The translations under genes and the position numbers were made by a program. The notes under the pieces are model-generated. The model saw nothing but the letters and a program-made list of their open reading frames with translations. It was not told the origin of the DNA and searched no databases. Source: Rotaria sp. Silwood1 (taxonomy: Eukaryota; Rotifera; Eurotatoria; Philodinida; Philodinidae). Taken from it: a stretch of DNA of 64,000 bases. The stretch lies in NCBI GenBank assembly GCA_905250075.1, contig CAJNOP010000015.1, positions 2,247,068 to 2,311,067 of the forward strand. Direction: 5' to 3'. Each line of letters opens with the position of its first letter. Positions within the stretch are counted from its first letter, which is position 1. Positions 25,758 to 39,000 of this stretch are shown in pieces.

Positions 25758-27179
25758 CAGTCTAAAATGAACAGTAGTCGTCTTTGCTATTTGTATACGT
25801 GTGTGCGTTATGATTAGTTTATTGTTATGAATTCCTGCAAAGTATCGAGACATGTATTTTTGCGTATATGTAAAAACACAATATAGAATGAGAATTCGAC
25901 CGCCCAACAAAACAAAAATACATTCACATTGTTTTTTCATTGCGTGTTCTCAACTATCATACGAAACATTCACTTGAAATAATAATTCAAGCAAACAAAA
26001 GACATTATAAATTCTTAATTATTCAAGTCACTAATCACAGTTTTGCTTTTTTTAAAAACAAAACTAAAATTAATCATCATCATTTTCTCGTAATCTTTCC
26101 GGTATATTTTAGCGTATTATACTTTTTATCAAGATTGAGATGAACAATTATTGTGACATTTTCTGTAATAGTATGCTCCATTTTTCATCACATAAAAGTA
26201 ACGATAGAAATTTCAGTTCTGTTGAATATTCTAACATACTTTTCCTATTCAATGTTTTGTCAACATAGAACAGGTGTTCTTACATATTCTTTATCATGCA
26301 TTCATAGCTGTAGTAACAAATTAATATTCATACAGGAATAATTTGTTGCAATATCTTTGTCGAGAGATGTTGACATAAAACATACGATTGATAATGACAT
26401 TGTCAATAATATATTCGGATAATTAATGTTGACTAGCTTGCATGCCACGATATGCTATGCGAACATAATTGTGATTTTTTATTTCAGTAGAATTCAATTT
26501 AATGAACATAGTAGCGAGAAAACATTGAAGCTATTGAAAAAAAAACAGGTTAGTTGATCCAAATGTAGCCAGTTTGCCTAAACAATCGAGAACTTCGAAA
26601 TATTTTGTTTTTTTCTGTAATCAATGTATCAGCATGACTGATTGACAATGTAATTCGACAGATATCCACAAGGTAGTGTGCTCAAAGCTTGGAACTATTA
26701 TTCATGAAATAACCCTGAAGTAATTAGTTATTGTCTATGAGGAACCCAAGAACTATGCATAGCTACACCCTATACCACAAGGTAACCAAAACACAAAAGT
26801 GTTGTTCAACTTCCTGTAAGAGACCTCGATTTGTATTGATAGCTTTATAACAGTCAGTCATCATTACATAGACTTTCAAGAAATATTTATATTCATATTA
26901 TTCGAGAGAACTGTTCTTGAATACCTCAGTTTGTTGTTCATTGTTTAAAATATTTTTTGATAAAACTTCCAAATATGTGTATCAACCAAATTTACTTTTC
27001 GACTGTGTAAGAATCTATTGAAATCATTCATGAAAAAACTTTTTTCAAAATTTTTACGATGTTTTACCGTTTTTTCAATCATTTACCGACATGTTTGTCA
27101 TACGCGTAGTGTCAGTAAAATGATTTTCATGTGTTTTTTTTTGTATGTACACAATCAAATCATTTTATTGTCGAATGAG
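25758..27179. other. Intergenic, nothing recognised
   Basis: AT-rich 3' flank of the preceding gene. A segment at 26655-26800 (AAGGTAGTGTGCTCAAA, then ATACCACAAGGTAA) loosely resembles 34790-35040. The similarity is too weak to call a repeat family by eye. Confidence 0.4.
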
Positions 27180-27480
27180 GAACTGCTTCTTTAAATGGAT
27201 TGAAACCATATTTGTTCTTTATTGGCCTTACATCACCACGGTTTAAAAGTCTCTGACAATTTCATCATCACCATATTAAACAACTATATGCAATGCCGTA
27301 CTTCCGTTTGATTCATTATAATTCATGGTTTCTAATAATATTTTTTTGTAAACAGTCTTGAACTTCTTATATGTTATTATTATTATTATTATTACAGAAT
27401 TGATGGAAATCAATAAGCTTTTTTTTTTTAAAGAGTTCGCTGGATTGCCATCATGTTGTTCCACTATTGGCATTTGCTGT
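27180..27480 (-). pseudogene. Ankyrin-repeat protein remnant
   Basis: Minus-strand translation gives an ankyrin consensus, NESNGSTALHIVV. It is followed in frame by a TAA, then YGDDEIVRDF, and after a frame change LLNRGDVRPIKNKYGFNPF. NxxGxTALHxA, then a helix pair, then LLxxGADxxxKNxxGxTPxxxA is one and a half ankyrin repeats. An upstream piece, MPIVEQHDGNPANSL (about 27430-27480), is separated by an intron-like ATT-repeat stretch. The premature stop and frameshift make it a broken copy. The parent family would be a protein-protein interaction module. Confidence 0.65.
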
Positions 27481-28329
27481 TACTCATTTCAAATAAAAAA
27501 AAGATTAATGATAAAATTGTCTAATGTATCATGTAAGATATCTGTGATATATTCAAATGAATCAACAAAAGTTTATCTGAAATAAGTTTTTAAGGTATCT
27601 GATAGTAAAATATTAATCAGATATAGAGGAGAAAAGAAACATGACTATGTTGATTCACGTTAACAACGAGATAAAGCTACTAAGATATAAGTTTTGACTC
27701 GATTCATAGTCCTATGGAACCATGTTTTGAATTTCATAGTCAAGTTATTTCTAATGATTTAATCTGAAGCGATAATTATCCATTTTAAGCTTTTAAATAA
27801 ATTATCTTTTTATGGCAACTGTAATTGTAAGTACCGATTAAATATTTAAGAGTATTATTGCAATTTTCAATATTATATATTATCGATAGATAAATGTTTC
27901 TCTAAAATCAAATTAATCGAAAATCAGTAACAAACATCCAATTTATATTTAATATTTATTGTAAAAGAATCCACATTGACATAAAGATTTAAATCAAAAG
28001 GGTTGTTGTTTTTGACCTTCTTATTAGAACCAAGGTAATACTAAAAAATATTTTATATCATCCAAGGAATGATACTATCAATAACAAAATGCTTGCGAAT
28101 CATGTTTTTGATATAATATATAAAGCTTATGGGTCGAACAAATTTACATGAATATCTATGAATAGTAGACGCTTATAATACCAATCAAAATTTCATAGAA
28201 AGATACAAGTATTGATAAACTGTTTGAGCTTTTTTTTGATAAATTCTTAAATACCATTTGTTAGTGCGTCATTTCGTACTTCATTAGCAGCACCTTCATG
28301 TTAACTATAGAATATTAAATTATGCCCAT
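27481..28329. other. Intergenic, nothing recognised
   Basis: AT-rich sequence between the ankyrin remnant and a dispersed repeat copy. No feature could be supported. Confidence 0.4.
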
Positions 28330-28850
28330 GATTTGGTTATAGTTCTTACTTAAACACTAGTGACGAGAGAATTCCCTCGACTGATTAATCACTTCGACGT
28401 TGGGACTGTGTGCGTGATGTAGATCGTAATGCATTATGAGTACTCCGAAAAAAGTTCGGGTCTATAGATTATTGCTGTCGACATATTGCATTTCCACGAT
28501 ATTTTCCAATAAAATGTCATGGTCCCCATCAAGAACACCAGGAAAATTGATTTTCGAATTTTGGCTTGAATGGTTTCATGGAAACAAATCTTAACGGGAA
28601 TAATTAATCATGAAAATATCACGCGGTTTGAGTTGTTCCTTTTTCTGAAATAAGAATATTGCATCTAGTAGTGTATATGAGCAAAGTAAAAGATGTGTTT
28701 TTTACCATGACTATATCTTGCGATTGGAACGATGAAAATCATTGAAATTTTCACAATCCATTGTTTTCAACAAGACTTGTTTCTATGTAAAGTTTTAAGT
28801 CAAAATTCGAAAATACAGTTTATCTGCTAGATGATTTCAAATTGAATATA
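28330..28850 (+). repeat. Dispersed repeat, copy A (same family as 34270-34700)
   Basis: Shared, diverged blocks occur in the same order in both copies: CTGATTAATCACTTCGACGT against CTGATTAATGACTTTGAACT, then GACTGTGTGCGTGATGTAGA against GACTATGTGCATCATGTAGA. These are followed by the block around GAAAATTGATTTTCGAATTT and by a block with AAAGTTTTAAGTCAAAATTC. No ORF or clear terminal repeats were seen. It is probably an old non-autonomous element. Confidence 0.55.
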
Positions 28851-31110
28851 TGTTTACTGGAGTTAGCTTTAAAACAAAGTTGTCTTTAAAATTTATGAAT
28901 TAGCTAAGGTGGACTTGGTTAACTCTTTAATACTCAAACTAATTTTCACGTTAATGGAGCGTAAAGAAAATCGAGTCAATTTATTTTAAAAAATGTATTG
29001 AACAAGACTTCTATAAATCATTTTCTTTAAAATACTACGAAGAAAGATCTACAATGAATATAAAAACCTCCAAACTGTCACGATTTGTTTTTTTGGAATT
29101 ACCATTCTTTCTCACAAAAGACAACTTCACATTTTAATACTGTTATATATGATCAATGCTCGAAGACCTATAATGACAAAACTCAAGTTACAGATAGTAG
29201 AAACATGAAGAATCCATGGCAATGATTGAATCTTCTTTTTTGGTATCATTAGCTTCTCTTTACAAATAGGATGTTGAATATTGTGAACAAGCCAGTAAAT
29301 GTATGACAAAACTATGGTAGTCTTAGATTAATTTTGATTTTCTCAGTTGGGAGAAGTCTATCACAACATTTCGACAAATTACCTTTGAATTTAGATTGCT
29401 GGACTCGGAAAACTTGCAGTCAAGTTTTGTAAAATTCAGCCATTTTCTTGAAATAAAACCAACTTGATTAAGAAAGCTCACATTAATCTAAGATCACCGT
29501 TAGTCTATGCATGCATATCTATACCAGTGAATTGCAAGTATTGTCCACCATCACGATGCATTCCTAGATGGTATTATTATTTATAAAATTATTGTCTCGA
29601 TAATTGCTTTGTCCGAGTTAAGAAACGAGATTAAATTTGTTCATAATTTCATTATCTTCGATTTCCAAATCTTAACTAATAGATACTTTGATCAGTAAAG
29701 CTCATTCAGTTTTATATAATTTTTGTGTCAATTAAAAGCAAAGTCGAAAAATCTCTATCCTTTTTCTGTAATATAATATTCAAAAACTATACAATAATTG
29801 TAACGATAAAGGGAAGAAGATGGGATGACAGACTGGAGGAGTAGCTTACCGCCACCCTCAGTAATGATGTTTATTCAGTTACTTTACATCTCCAGAATAT
29901 GTCTACTTCGTACACAACACACGCTTATATAGAAGAGAGCAAGAGAAAGACATGAATGTAAGAAAGGAACAAAGAGAGATAATAGAGAGGAAAATCAGTG
30001 GAGTGTGACCTCAATATCGGCACATGATCTTTTCATTTACATTAACCTATAAATAACTGCAAAATAGATCAATCAATTCTAATATTAAATTTTTCTGTTA
30101 ATTTCAATTTCAATATTGAAAATAATTTATCAGAAATTTTTTAATCTAATACTTTCCTCAAGATAATTTATTTTTTGAATAATTGAGTTTTATTTTCGTA
30201 TGGGAAAATTAGCTGTAATAAACAACGAGAACAGATCTCGATCTATTCTTTCATTTTTCAATCATAAAATCGATTCATGAATATATATTGACTGAATCCG
30301 GACTGGTCGAAAACGACCACTTGATGATCCTATTAAGCACACAATAATCTGTTACTTAGAGAACAGACTACACTTTGATTGGCATTATACTATATTAGAA
30401 TGTCTTTAATAAATCTATTGTCTCGAGAAAAAAAACAACTATTCGTTGTTCTAGATATGGTTTGATTAGATACGTTGTCGACTTGTCATGCGAAAACTAA
30501 GATTTTTATTTTATCTTTTGCATATACATCAACGAATGTGATACACGATAAAATGTGTATTGTATTGTTTAGAATGTGAAACATGCTTCCACGTATCTGT
30601 TAATATCAAGATATGTGTTCTGTTTTCAAGAGCACAGCAACAAAAGAGAAGTTCGTATGTCGAAATGTGTTTCTTAAGACAAAAAATAGATATTTGAAAT
30701 GTCACATATGTTAAAAAATTTTCTGCACAAAAAATATTATTTTTACCAGATACAATACCCTCGTTAAAATATTCTTGGTTAAATATCTGCACTATGTTTA
30801 AATCGAAACTAACTAGTTAAATAGTTTTGATTGTAGTGACATCTGATAATAGTCTCGTATGATTTGGTCTTTCTCTCTATCCAATAAACTCACGTCATAC
30901 ATCACGAACACGCAATAATCATTAAAACCTATATTATAAATCTTTTTCGATGGCTTATAACTAGGTGTTAAACAAATTCATATTGGTTAAGAGCATAAAA
31001 ATAATTTTATTCTAAAGGTAAGAATAAAAAAACAAAAATATTAATATATGTATTTATAACTAATCAATAATTTTTAATAGTATTTGTTAATATAGTCATA
31101 ATAACAAAAC
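28851..31110. other. Intergenic, upstream of the phosphate transporter
   Basis: Mostly AT-rich. A less AT-rich patch at 29800-30030 (beginning TGTAACGATAAAGGGAAG and containing CTTATATAGAAGAG) stands out from its surroundings and may belong to an old transposon end. No ORF is credible. The last few hundred bases are the promoter side of the SLC20 gene. Confidence 0.4.
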
Positions 31111-34100
31111 ATGATAGTAGCTCTTGAACCATATTCAATTGAAATATTATGGATATTGATATTTGGTTTTCTGGTTGCATTTATATTAGCATTTGGTATT
31201 GGAGCAAATGATGTAGCTAACTCATTTGGTACTAGTGTTGGAAGTAAAGTATTAACATTAAAACAAGCATGTATTCTCGCAACAATATTTGAAATACTCG
31301 GATCGATTTTAATTGGTATATAATAAATGAAAAATATACACAAATATAATTTATTGATTAAGTTTCAATTAATATTATCTAGGTGCGAAAGTATCTGATA
31401 CAATACGGAAAGGTATTATTGATCCAACTTCATTTGAAAATCCTAAAGAATTAATGCTCGGACAACTTTCATCATTAATTGGTAATTTAAATTTAATATT
31501 TATTTGTCTCAAATAAAAAAAAAACAAAAATAATTCTTTTAGGTTGTTGTATTTGGTTATTAGTTGCAACATTTTTTAATTTGCCAGTATCAGGTACACA
31601 TAGTATTGTAGGTGGAACAGTTGGTTTTGCTCTTATATCTCAAGGTTCACGAAGTATAAAATGGAGTGTATTTGCTACTATTGGTATATTGAAAAATAAT
31701 TTATTTTATAATTATATTTTGATTTATAAAATATAATAGGAGCTTCATGGTTTGTTTCACCTGTATTAGCTGGTCTTATATCAATAGTTGTTTTTATAAT
31801 GATTCGGAAGTTTATTCTTGAACGAGTAAGTTGTTTTTTTTTTCTGTTTTTAATATTGATTTAATAATCAAATTATGTTTCTTTTTCTTGTTTTCTATTT
31901 AGAGTAATCAAATGGATGTTGCTCTTCGTTGGTTACCAGTTTTTTATGGTGTTACTATTATGATAAATGTCTTTTCAATAATTCATTCAGCACCACCAAG
32001 TTTGTTGTTAGAGAAATTCATTTTGATCATTACAATTGTTTTTAACAATTTAGTTTTATATTTCGATCGTATTCCATTATGGGGAAATATTATAATAACT
32101 ATTGGTACTGGCCTTATAATTGGTCTTATTATTCTTCTACTTGTTAAACCACGTTTAAAAAAAAGCATTGAAGGTGAAATTATAATTAACTTTTTTTTCA
32201 AACAAAACACTTTAGTGGTTTTTTTTGTTACTTATTGGTTTTTTTAGCAACATTAAGAAAAAAACGTGGACCAGAAAATACAGAAGAAAAACCACAATTA
32301 ACTAAAACAGAAGGTCGATTTGAAACATATACAGGTAATTATAATTTTTGTTTTTTTTTTATTTATAAATTAAAAATAAAGAAAATTTTTTTAAAAGATT
32401 TTAATGTAAAAGTAAGTGTATGATTATTGAAGCTCTTGATCAAACAAAAACAAAAAAATTTATAACCTTCTTTAGAAATGATCTATATTCAGCTCTTAAA
32501 AATTATTTTACTAATCGTAATGCTTATTATTAGCTCTTATTAAAAATCTTTGGTCGTAGGCTTTCCAAGGGAAAATAAATCATGAAAATATTCTGAATAA
32601 TTTTAAGCGATTAACATAATGATATAAGACAAATTTATGTTATTTATAATCCTGAAATAAAAAAACTATCAATTAAATTGCGAGAAAGTTCATTATAAAG
32701 ACTATGCTATTAGTTTTTATAAGAGCGTGAAAATCTACTATTAACAAACTTTCGGAATGTCGAAGAACTCATTCTAAATTATTTCTTAATTTAAAAGGTT
32801 AGATATTAAATTAGAAAATAAATTATAAAACAAATATCATTTAAATCGCTTGAATTATTTCAGAAATATTCTTAATGAACTTAAAAAAGACTACCTTCTT
32901 TTAACATAAATCATTTTCTTAATTTTTATCTCATTAAATTTAGTAAGTCGTCTTGAAAATGTTAATACCAGTGATAAAGAAACTCAAATTGATCATATAT
33001 CAATGCTTAAAGAATATGATTTAATACGTTATCAACAACAACATCCTGATCAATTTCGTCCTTATGGTAAATCTTTAATTATGATTATTTTGCTTTTTTG
33101 TTTTTTTTATATTTATACTTAAAATCTTTATAGTTGAAATGCAACGCATACGAAAAGATTCTGAAACATCCAATTCTGGATTTAGTGCAATTGCACGTGC
33201 ACGTCGAGAAAATGAGCGTCTTCGTAGTGAAATACTTCCTTCAGATAATGCTAATATAATGGCACATAGAAATGTAACAAATCCAACAGTTATTCGTGAA
33301 GTAATAAAATTCAAAAGAAAATAACTTATCTTGAATATTTTTATTTTATAAGAAAACAAAAATTTATCGTTTACCACAATATCCAAATTCACCTAGTATT
33401 CCAGGTGCAGCACCTAATGAAAATAAAAGTTTATTATTTGCTTCTGGTAATTGATTTTAGTTTTTTTTTCCTCGTATAAATTTTAATTATATATATTAAT
33501 TATTAGATGATGATAATATCTCAACAACATCAGTGAATCATCTGAGTTCAAACGAAGATTTAGATGAAATCGAAGATAAAATGCCAGAAATATTACCAAA
33601 AAAAGTTTGCTGTTATTGTTGTTGTTTGATAATTAGAATGATGGTTTTTTTCTTTTTTTAGAAAAAAGTTGATACAACGAATGATTCAGTAGAAATTGCT
33701 AGTATTTTCAAATATTTACAAATTCTTACAGCTATATTCGGTGCATTTGCTCATGGTGGAAATGATGTCAGGTAGAAGAAAAATTGTATTAATATATTAA
33801 ATTATTGTTTTTTTTGTCTGAACACTTACGAGTTGTTACTAGATGAAATAAAGATTTCGACCTACGTCTTATATAAAAGTTAAAGAAGAAAAAATATAGT
33901 AATTTGAATTAAGAATTATTTAATCCTTTGAGTACTTTGTATGTGGTTTTTTTTAAAGATACTTTTCCAGTGACTTTAATTGAATTCATGTTTCTCACAA
34001 AAGCTGATTACTCGCAACATTGTCACGAAAGTATGATATTCTTTTAGCTATTGTATGTTATTTCAATATCGAAAAGTTTTTAAAAAGTATTCTCATTGTA

Positions 34101-35745
34101 GGATGTGGTCAATCTATTAATCGCCTCTATGTTTAAAAAAAAAGGAAGATAGCACCAAATAAATTGCAATTTTATATACTTATAAAGTATACTAGAGTCA
34201 GTCTAACCAAGTTAGATTGTCTATGAAATCTATGCTATCCAAATTTATTTACATATGTAGTCCATACACAATATAGTTGCTGTGGCTCATGAGGAAAGTT
34301 CCCCAACTGATTAATGACTTTGAACTCTGGACTATGTGCATCATGTAGACTATAATAAGCGATGAATATCTTCATAATAGTTCAAACGCTTCGTTTATTG
34401 CTGAGGAGATACTACATTTTTATGATAATTTTCAAGTTAACGCCGTGATCTCGTCAATGAAAACAGGAGAATTGATTTTCGAATTTCGAATGGAAACTTT
34501 GTACAGAGAAAGATTTTAATGAAAATAATTTATTGTTACAGTTTAAGATCTTTTGATTTGCTTCTGTCCGGAAATAAACACATCGAATCTGTCGCTGTGT
34601 ATGAATGACATGAATATAAAGGTTTATCTATACAAAGTTTCAAGTGGAAATTTGAAAATCAATTTTTCAGATGTTTTCGAGATCAGATTATTCATAACAT
34701 ATTAGAATCTACATGTTGCATAATGGTCCAACTCAACAGCAATTAATCCGTTTGGAAATGTTGCTCATGTTTGACTAAGTTATTCGACATGTATCTACGC
34801 AAGGTGGCCTGTTCAAACATAAGTACCACCGGTCATGGATTATTTTTTTGATAGTATGATGACTATTTTGTGATATACACCTGCTTTTATAGTTAGTCAA
34901 TATGTATGAGAAGCGCAAGCACTCTGTGTCAGCAGCCAGTCTTGTATCGAGAACTACAGCTAGTATTAGCTACATGAAAGGTATCGAATTATTGAGTCTA
35001 CTGATAGGTAGAACACCATACCGTAAGGTAGTTGAATGGCAAGGATATTTTTCCTTTCTATGCATAATATATTCCATTTAAAATCCGTTTACAGTTCTAT
35101 GTAAGATAGTAAGATAATATAATTATGTTGTCTAATTTCTAAATGTTCATGTGCGGTCTTCACATTTAAGAGTATTATCCATTATTGAATTAATGAAATA
35201 TATATTTTATTAATCTTATTCAATATATTTCTTTTTTTTTTCTTGTTATTAAAGTAATGCAATTGGTCCATTGATTGGTCTTTGGTTAATATACGTCGAA
35301 GGTACTGTTGTTGCACGATCATCAACACCACTTTGGGTACTTTTCTATGGTGGTCTTGGAATATCGGTTGGTCTTTGGGTTTGGGGTCGTCGTGTTATTC
35401 GAACAATTGGTGAAGATTTAACAAAAATTACGCCATCAAGGTATAATATTTATTTTATATAAAGATATTTTCACAAAAACTATTGATGTTGTTTTTTTCC
35501 ATAGTGGTTTTGTTATTGAAATTTCAACTGCATTTACAGTACTTGTTGCATCGAATTTATCAATTCCTATAAGTACAACTCATTGTAAAGTTGGTAGTGT
35601 TGTAGCTATTGGTCGTGTTCGTTCAAAACAAAGTGTTGATTGGTCTTTATTTCGCAATATTATTGTGGCATGGATTGTCACAGTTCCTGTAACTGGTGGA
35701 ATTGCTGCTGGTGTTATGGCTCTTTTTCGTTTTGCCTTTATATAG
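31111..35745 (+). CDS. SLC20A: SLC20 (PiT) sodium-dependent phosphate transporter
   Basis: Thirteen exons sum in frame to 635 residues (human PiT-1 679, PiT-2 652). They are 31111-31315, 31383-31481, 31543-31683, 31740-31825, 31903-32173, 32248-32334, 32944-33066, 33134-33300, 33353-33446, 33507-33604, 33662-33771, 35255-35440 and 35505-35745. The two inverted PiT signatures are intact: [11 protein letters not shown] at 31-41 and HGGNDVSNAIGP at 488-499. Other conserved blocks are [11 protein letters not shown] and [12 protein letters not shown]. About ten to twelve hydrophobic helices flank a long hydrophilic intracellular loop (residues about 265-470). The family imports inorganic phosphate with Na+ across the plasma membrane. 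All phases match, so the gene looks functional. Intron 11 is 1.48 kb against about 60 bp for most others, and contains a dispersed repeat. XRCC5 begins 286 bp downstream on the same strand. Confidence 0.95.
34270..34700 (+). repeat. Dispersed repeat, copy B, inside SLC20 intron 11
   Basis: Diverged copy of the 28330-28850 repeat, sharing ordered blocks such as CTGATTAATGACTTTGAACT, GAAAACAGGAGAATTGATTT and CAAAGTTTCAAGTGGAAATT. Its insertion, with nearby AT-rich DNA, explains the unusual length of this intron. Confidence 0.55.
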
Positions 35746-36031
35746 AAGATTTTCATTTCCAAACCATTAATACACAGAATTAACAATACAGTTTTTATCC
35801 ATGATTTCTTCTCTTATCACCCTGTAGTATCAAACATAGGAATCATTTCGTTTTCTTTTTTTTGCTTCTCGTTTTGTATTACGCTTTGTTATGTAAGCGT
35901 GTTTTTCTATTTGAACACATCAATCTTGATAGATACTTATTAACATAGTCAGTCGCTGATGAATGAAAACGTGACAAAGTTCTTCTAGATTAGATTGATA
36001 AAAAAACAGAACAACAAACCAAACGAGCAAC

Positions 36032-39000
36032 ATGGCTTATAATAAAGTAATTATCTATAATTGAATATTTGCTTATTTTTGTTTTGTTTTTATTTATAGG
36101 AAGCATTAGCTCTGGTAATAGATATTGGTATTGGCATGTCTCAAGCAGCACCAGGATTTGATTCACCTTTACAAATAGCAAGTGATATACTTCAAATGAT
36201 TGTTCAGAGAAAAGTATGTTTACACAGCTCTATTAAACTTTTACTGATTGATTAATAAATCTATGCTAGGCAAACACTAAAAAAAATTCTTTACATCATT
36301 TAAAGATTTTATCCGAAATTTTACTTTCATAATTAGTATGACGATCAATAGTAGTCATTTGTATATATGGACTAGACAGTTTCGGTCCCAGGACGAAAAA
36401 CAACTAGTTTCGCTCATGTCTAGTCACTTGTGAAGTGAGTAAGTTAATCACTTAGTAGATATATTAAGTTTACTACTGAGTAAAGACAAAGTTTATAGAT
36501 ATTGTAGAGAAATTAACAACTTTGCTTACAATATGAATCTTAGACTTTTTTAATGCCAATAATAATCTGCATCTTTAAAAAACAAAATACTCACCCAAAT
36601 TTCTATCGTTATTATGGACGTTAGATCCTGTAAATCATAGATCGGTACTTTGCGATGGATTTTTACGACACTCAAATCATCGGTGAATATCTTCAAAACA
36701 GTTTATTTGTAACTTTTCAAAAAACTTTAATAACCATGGAGATGAATGCATGAAACCATTTTATAGCATAATTATTATGAAAGATTTGAACGATCTGACA
36801 TCTATCACAATGGTAGAAAATTGCTACCTTTTCTACAATGTTGATAAACTTTGTTCTTAGAAATAAAAACTTACTACTCTTCTCTCTTCAGTATGGAATA
36901 AATTTATTTTTATTAAGTTTAATCAATAAGGGAGTTACAGACTTTTATAAAGTAACTATGGCTTTTCGGACACCTTTTAGTATCTTATGCATGCGACTCC
37001 ATGAGCTTCAATTAATAATTTGCTAATCCTCATAACTTCTAGATTCAATAAATTAATTTTGTTGCCTTAAATTTCATAGCATGACATAAACTTAGACAAT
37101 TTTGAAAATCATTGCATAAGACGAGTGCCAAAAGATATCTCTCACCATATACATATATAAATATGAATAGTGCATATTACACTGCAGAGTTTATTCCATC
37201 TATTCAGACTGAATGTTAGTTTCCATTAATATCAGATTTGTGAACTATTCATGTCACACGTTTTTTACACTACCGTCAGTATGACGCACATTATGTCGAA
37301 GAGTCTATCAATGGTTTTTGTTGGGTTCGAACCATATGACTTGATTTTATCTTTTGTTTAAATAGATGTTTCAAGAGAGTAAAGACGAATTAGCATTGAT
37401 TTTATATGGTTCTGATGAAACAAATAATGATTTAGCAGATGAAAATAATTATCAAAACATTAATGTTGCATTTTCCTTATCACCTGCTAATTGGCATTTA
37501 TTTGAAGAAATACAAAAAATAAAACCAGGCAATGGTCCAGCTGATTGTAAGTTAACGTAAAAAAAAAATAAGAAACAAGAATTTAAATATAAAATTCATA
37601 TTAATAATCATTTTTTTTAGTAGTTGACGCAATCGTTGTTGCTGCTGATCATCTTCGTCGTGAAACTGAGTAAAGAAAAGAGAGAGAGAGAGAAAAAAGA
37701 ACTTTCTATTCGTCAATGAATTTTATCACTTTTTTTTTTAAAGAGGAAAACGTGGTTTTGTTGCTAAACGTATTTTGTTATTTACAAATGCTGCAACACC
37801 ATTCAATGATCATAGTCTAAAAATAATTCTTGATTCACTTCGACGTCAAGATATTATTGTTGATGCTATTGGTCCTACATGGGGTCAGCAAGATGAAGAA
37901 GATCATAATGAAGAAAATCATCGATCAGATTCACCTACAGAAACAAATAAACCTGATGATGATAATAATGAGAATTCAGCTAGTAATCGTCCTACAACAA
38001 ATGGTCTTCATTATAAAAGTCCAAAAAAACCATTAACTCAACAACAACAAACTGGTATTCGTATTATTAATGATATTGTTAATACAACAGAAGGAACTTT
38101 ATTTACATTTCGGTATGAAATAAAAACAACAAGATTCAACTTTGTTATATAGGCCATTTCAGGCAGTATGGAACACATTCACTTTTAAGCTGACTTCCAT
38201 TCTTTACAAAGGTTATTTTTCTGAACAAGTTCATTTAACATAGACATATCTAAAAATGTCGGTTCTTTCAGCTGATTATTAATTAAAAGTAGTTAACTAA
38301 TCAACTAACAAGTAGTAAATAAATTAAAGAGAAGTCATTAATTGAAAGTAGCTAATTAATTAAAAAGTGATTAATGAATGTCTCTCTAACCATACGATAA
38401 AAAAAAAAACTCTGAAACCTTCAGGAAAGACTCTACAATACGAATTGCATCTATGGTGAGAGTTTCAGCAAGATCGGCCGCCAAGAAACTTCCTTGTAGA
38501 ATATTAGTTTTTTAGAGATTCTAAAGAAAGGTGTATCCTGTATTCGTACTCCGTCACATCATTAACGAAATAGTAAATCGATGTTTCTAAGAAATTTATG
38601 GATGCTCCGTAGATCAAAAAATTTTCTATTCTAAGAATTTGTCTAGAGAACACACCATTTAGTTTCAGAAATACTGCAACAAATTGGATTTTTTATTAAA
38701 TTAAAATGCATGAAGCGAAAGTTGATGCTCTTTTTCTTTGTGTTACGTATCTAACGCTAGGTTTCTACTGATAACTCGTCTGAACGAAGGTCTCTAGCGA
38801 TCAAAATAGATGTGTTTTCTTAATTTTCCAAAGTCATGTTACTAATGAATGATTCGATGCATATATTCATTTGTTTTAGTGAAGCATTAACGATTCTTAG
38901 TGTTCATCAATCAAAAGTTGTTAAACCAACAGCAACAAAATATATTATGCAATTAGCTGATCTTAAATTACATATTTGTACTTATATTCAGGTTTGAAAA

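Noticed and set aside
29800..30118. Possible solo LTR (TGTAACG start, internal TATA box)
   Set aside because: No convincing CA end, target duplication or second copy could be identified by eye.
36590..36790. Possible third copy of the dispersed repeat in Ku80 intron 2
   Set aside because: Only one short block (GGTGAATATCTTCAAAACAG) is alike; too weak without an alignment.
37300..37345. tRNA B-box-like GGGTTCGAACC
   Set aside because: No A box at the right distance and no cloverleaf; it lies inside Ku80 intron 2.
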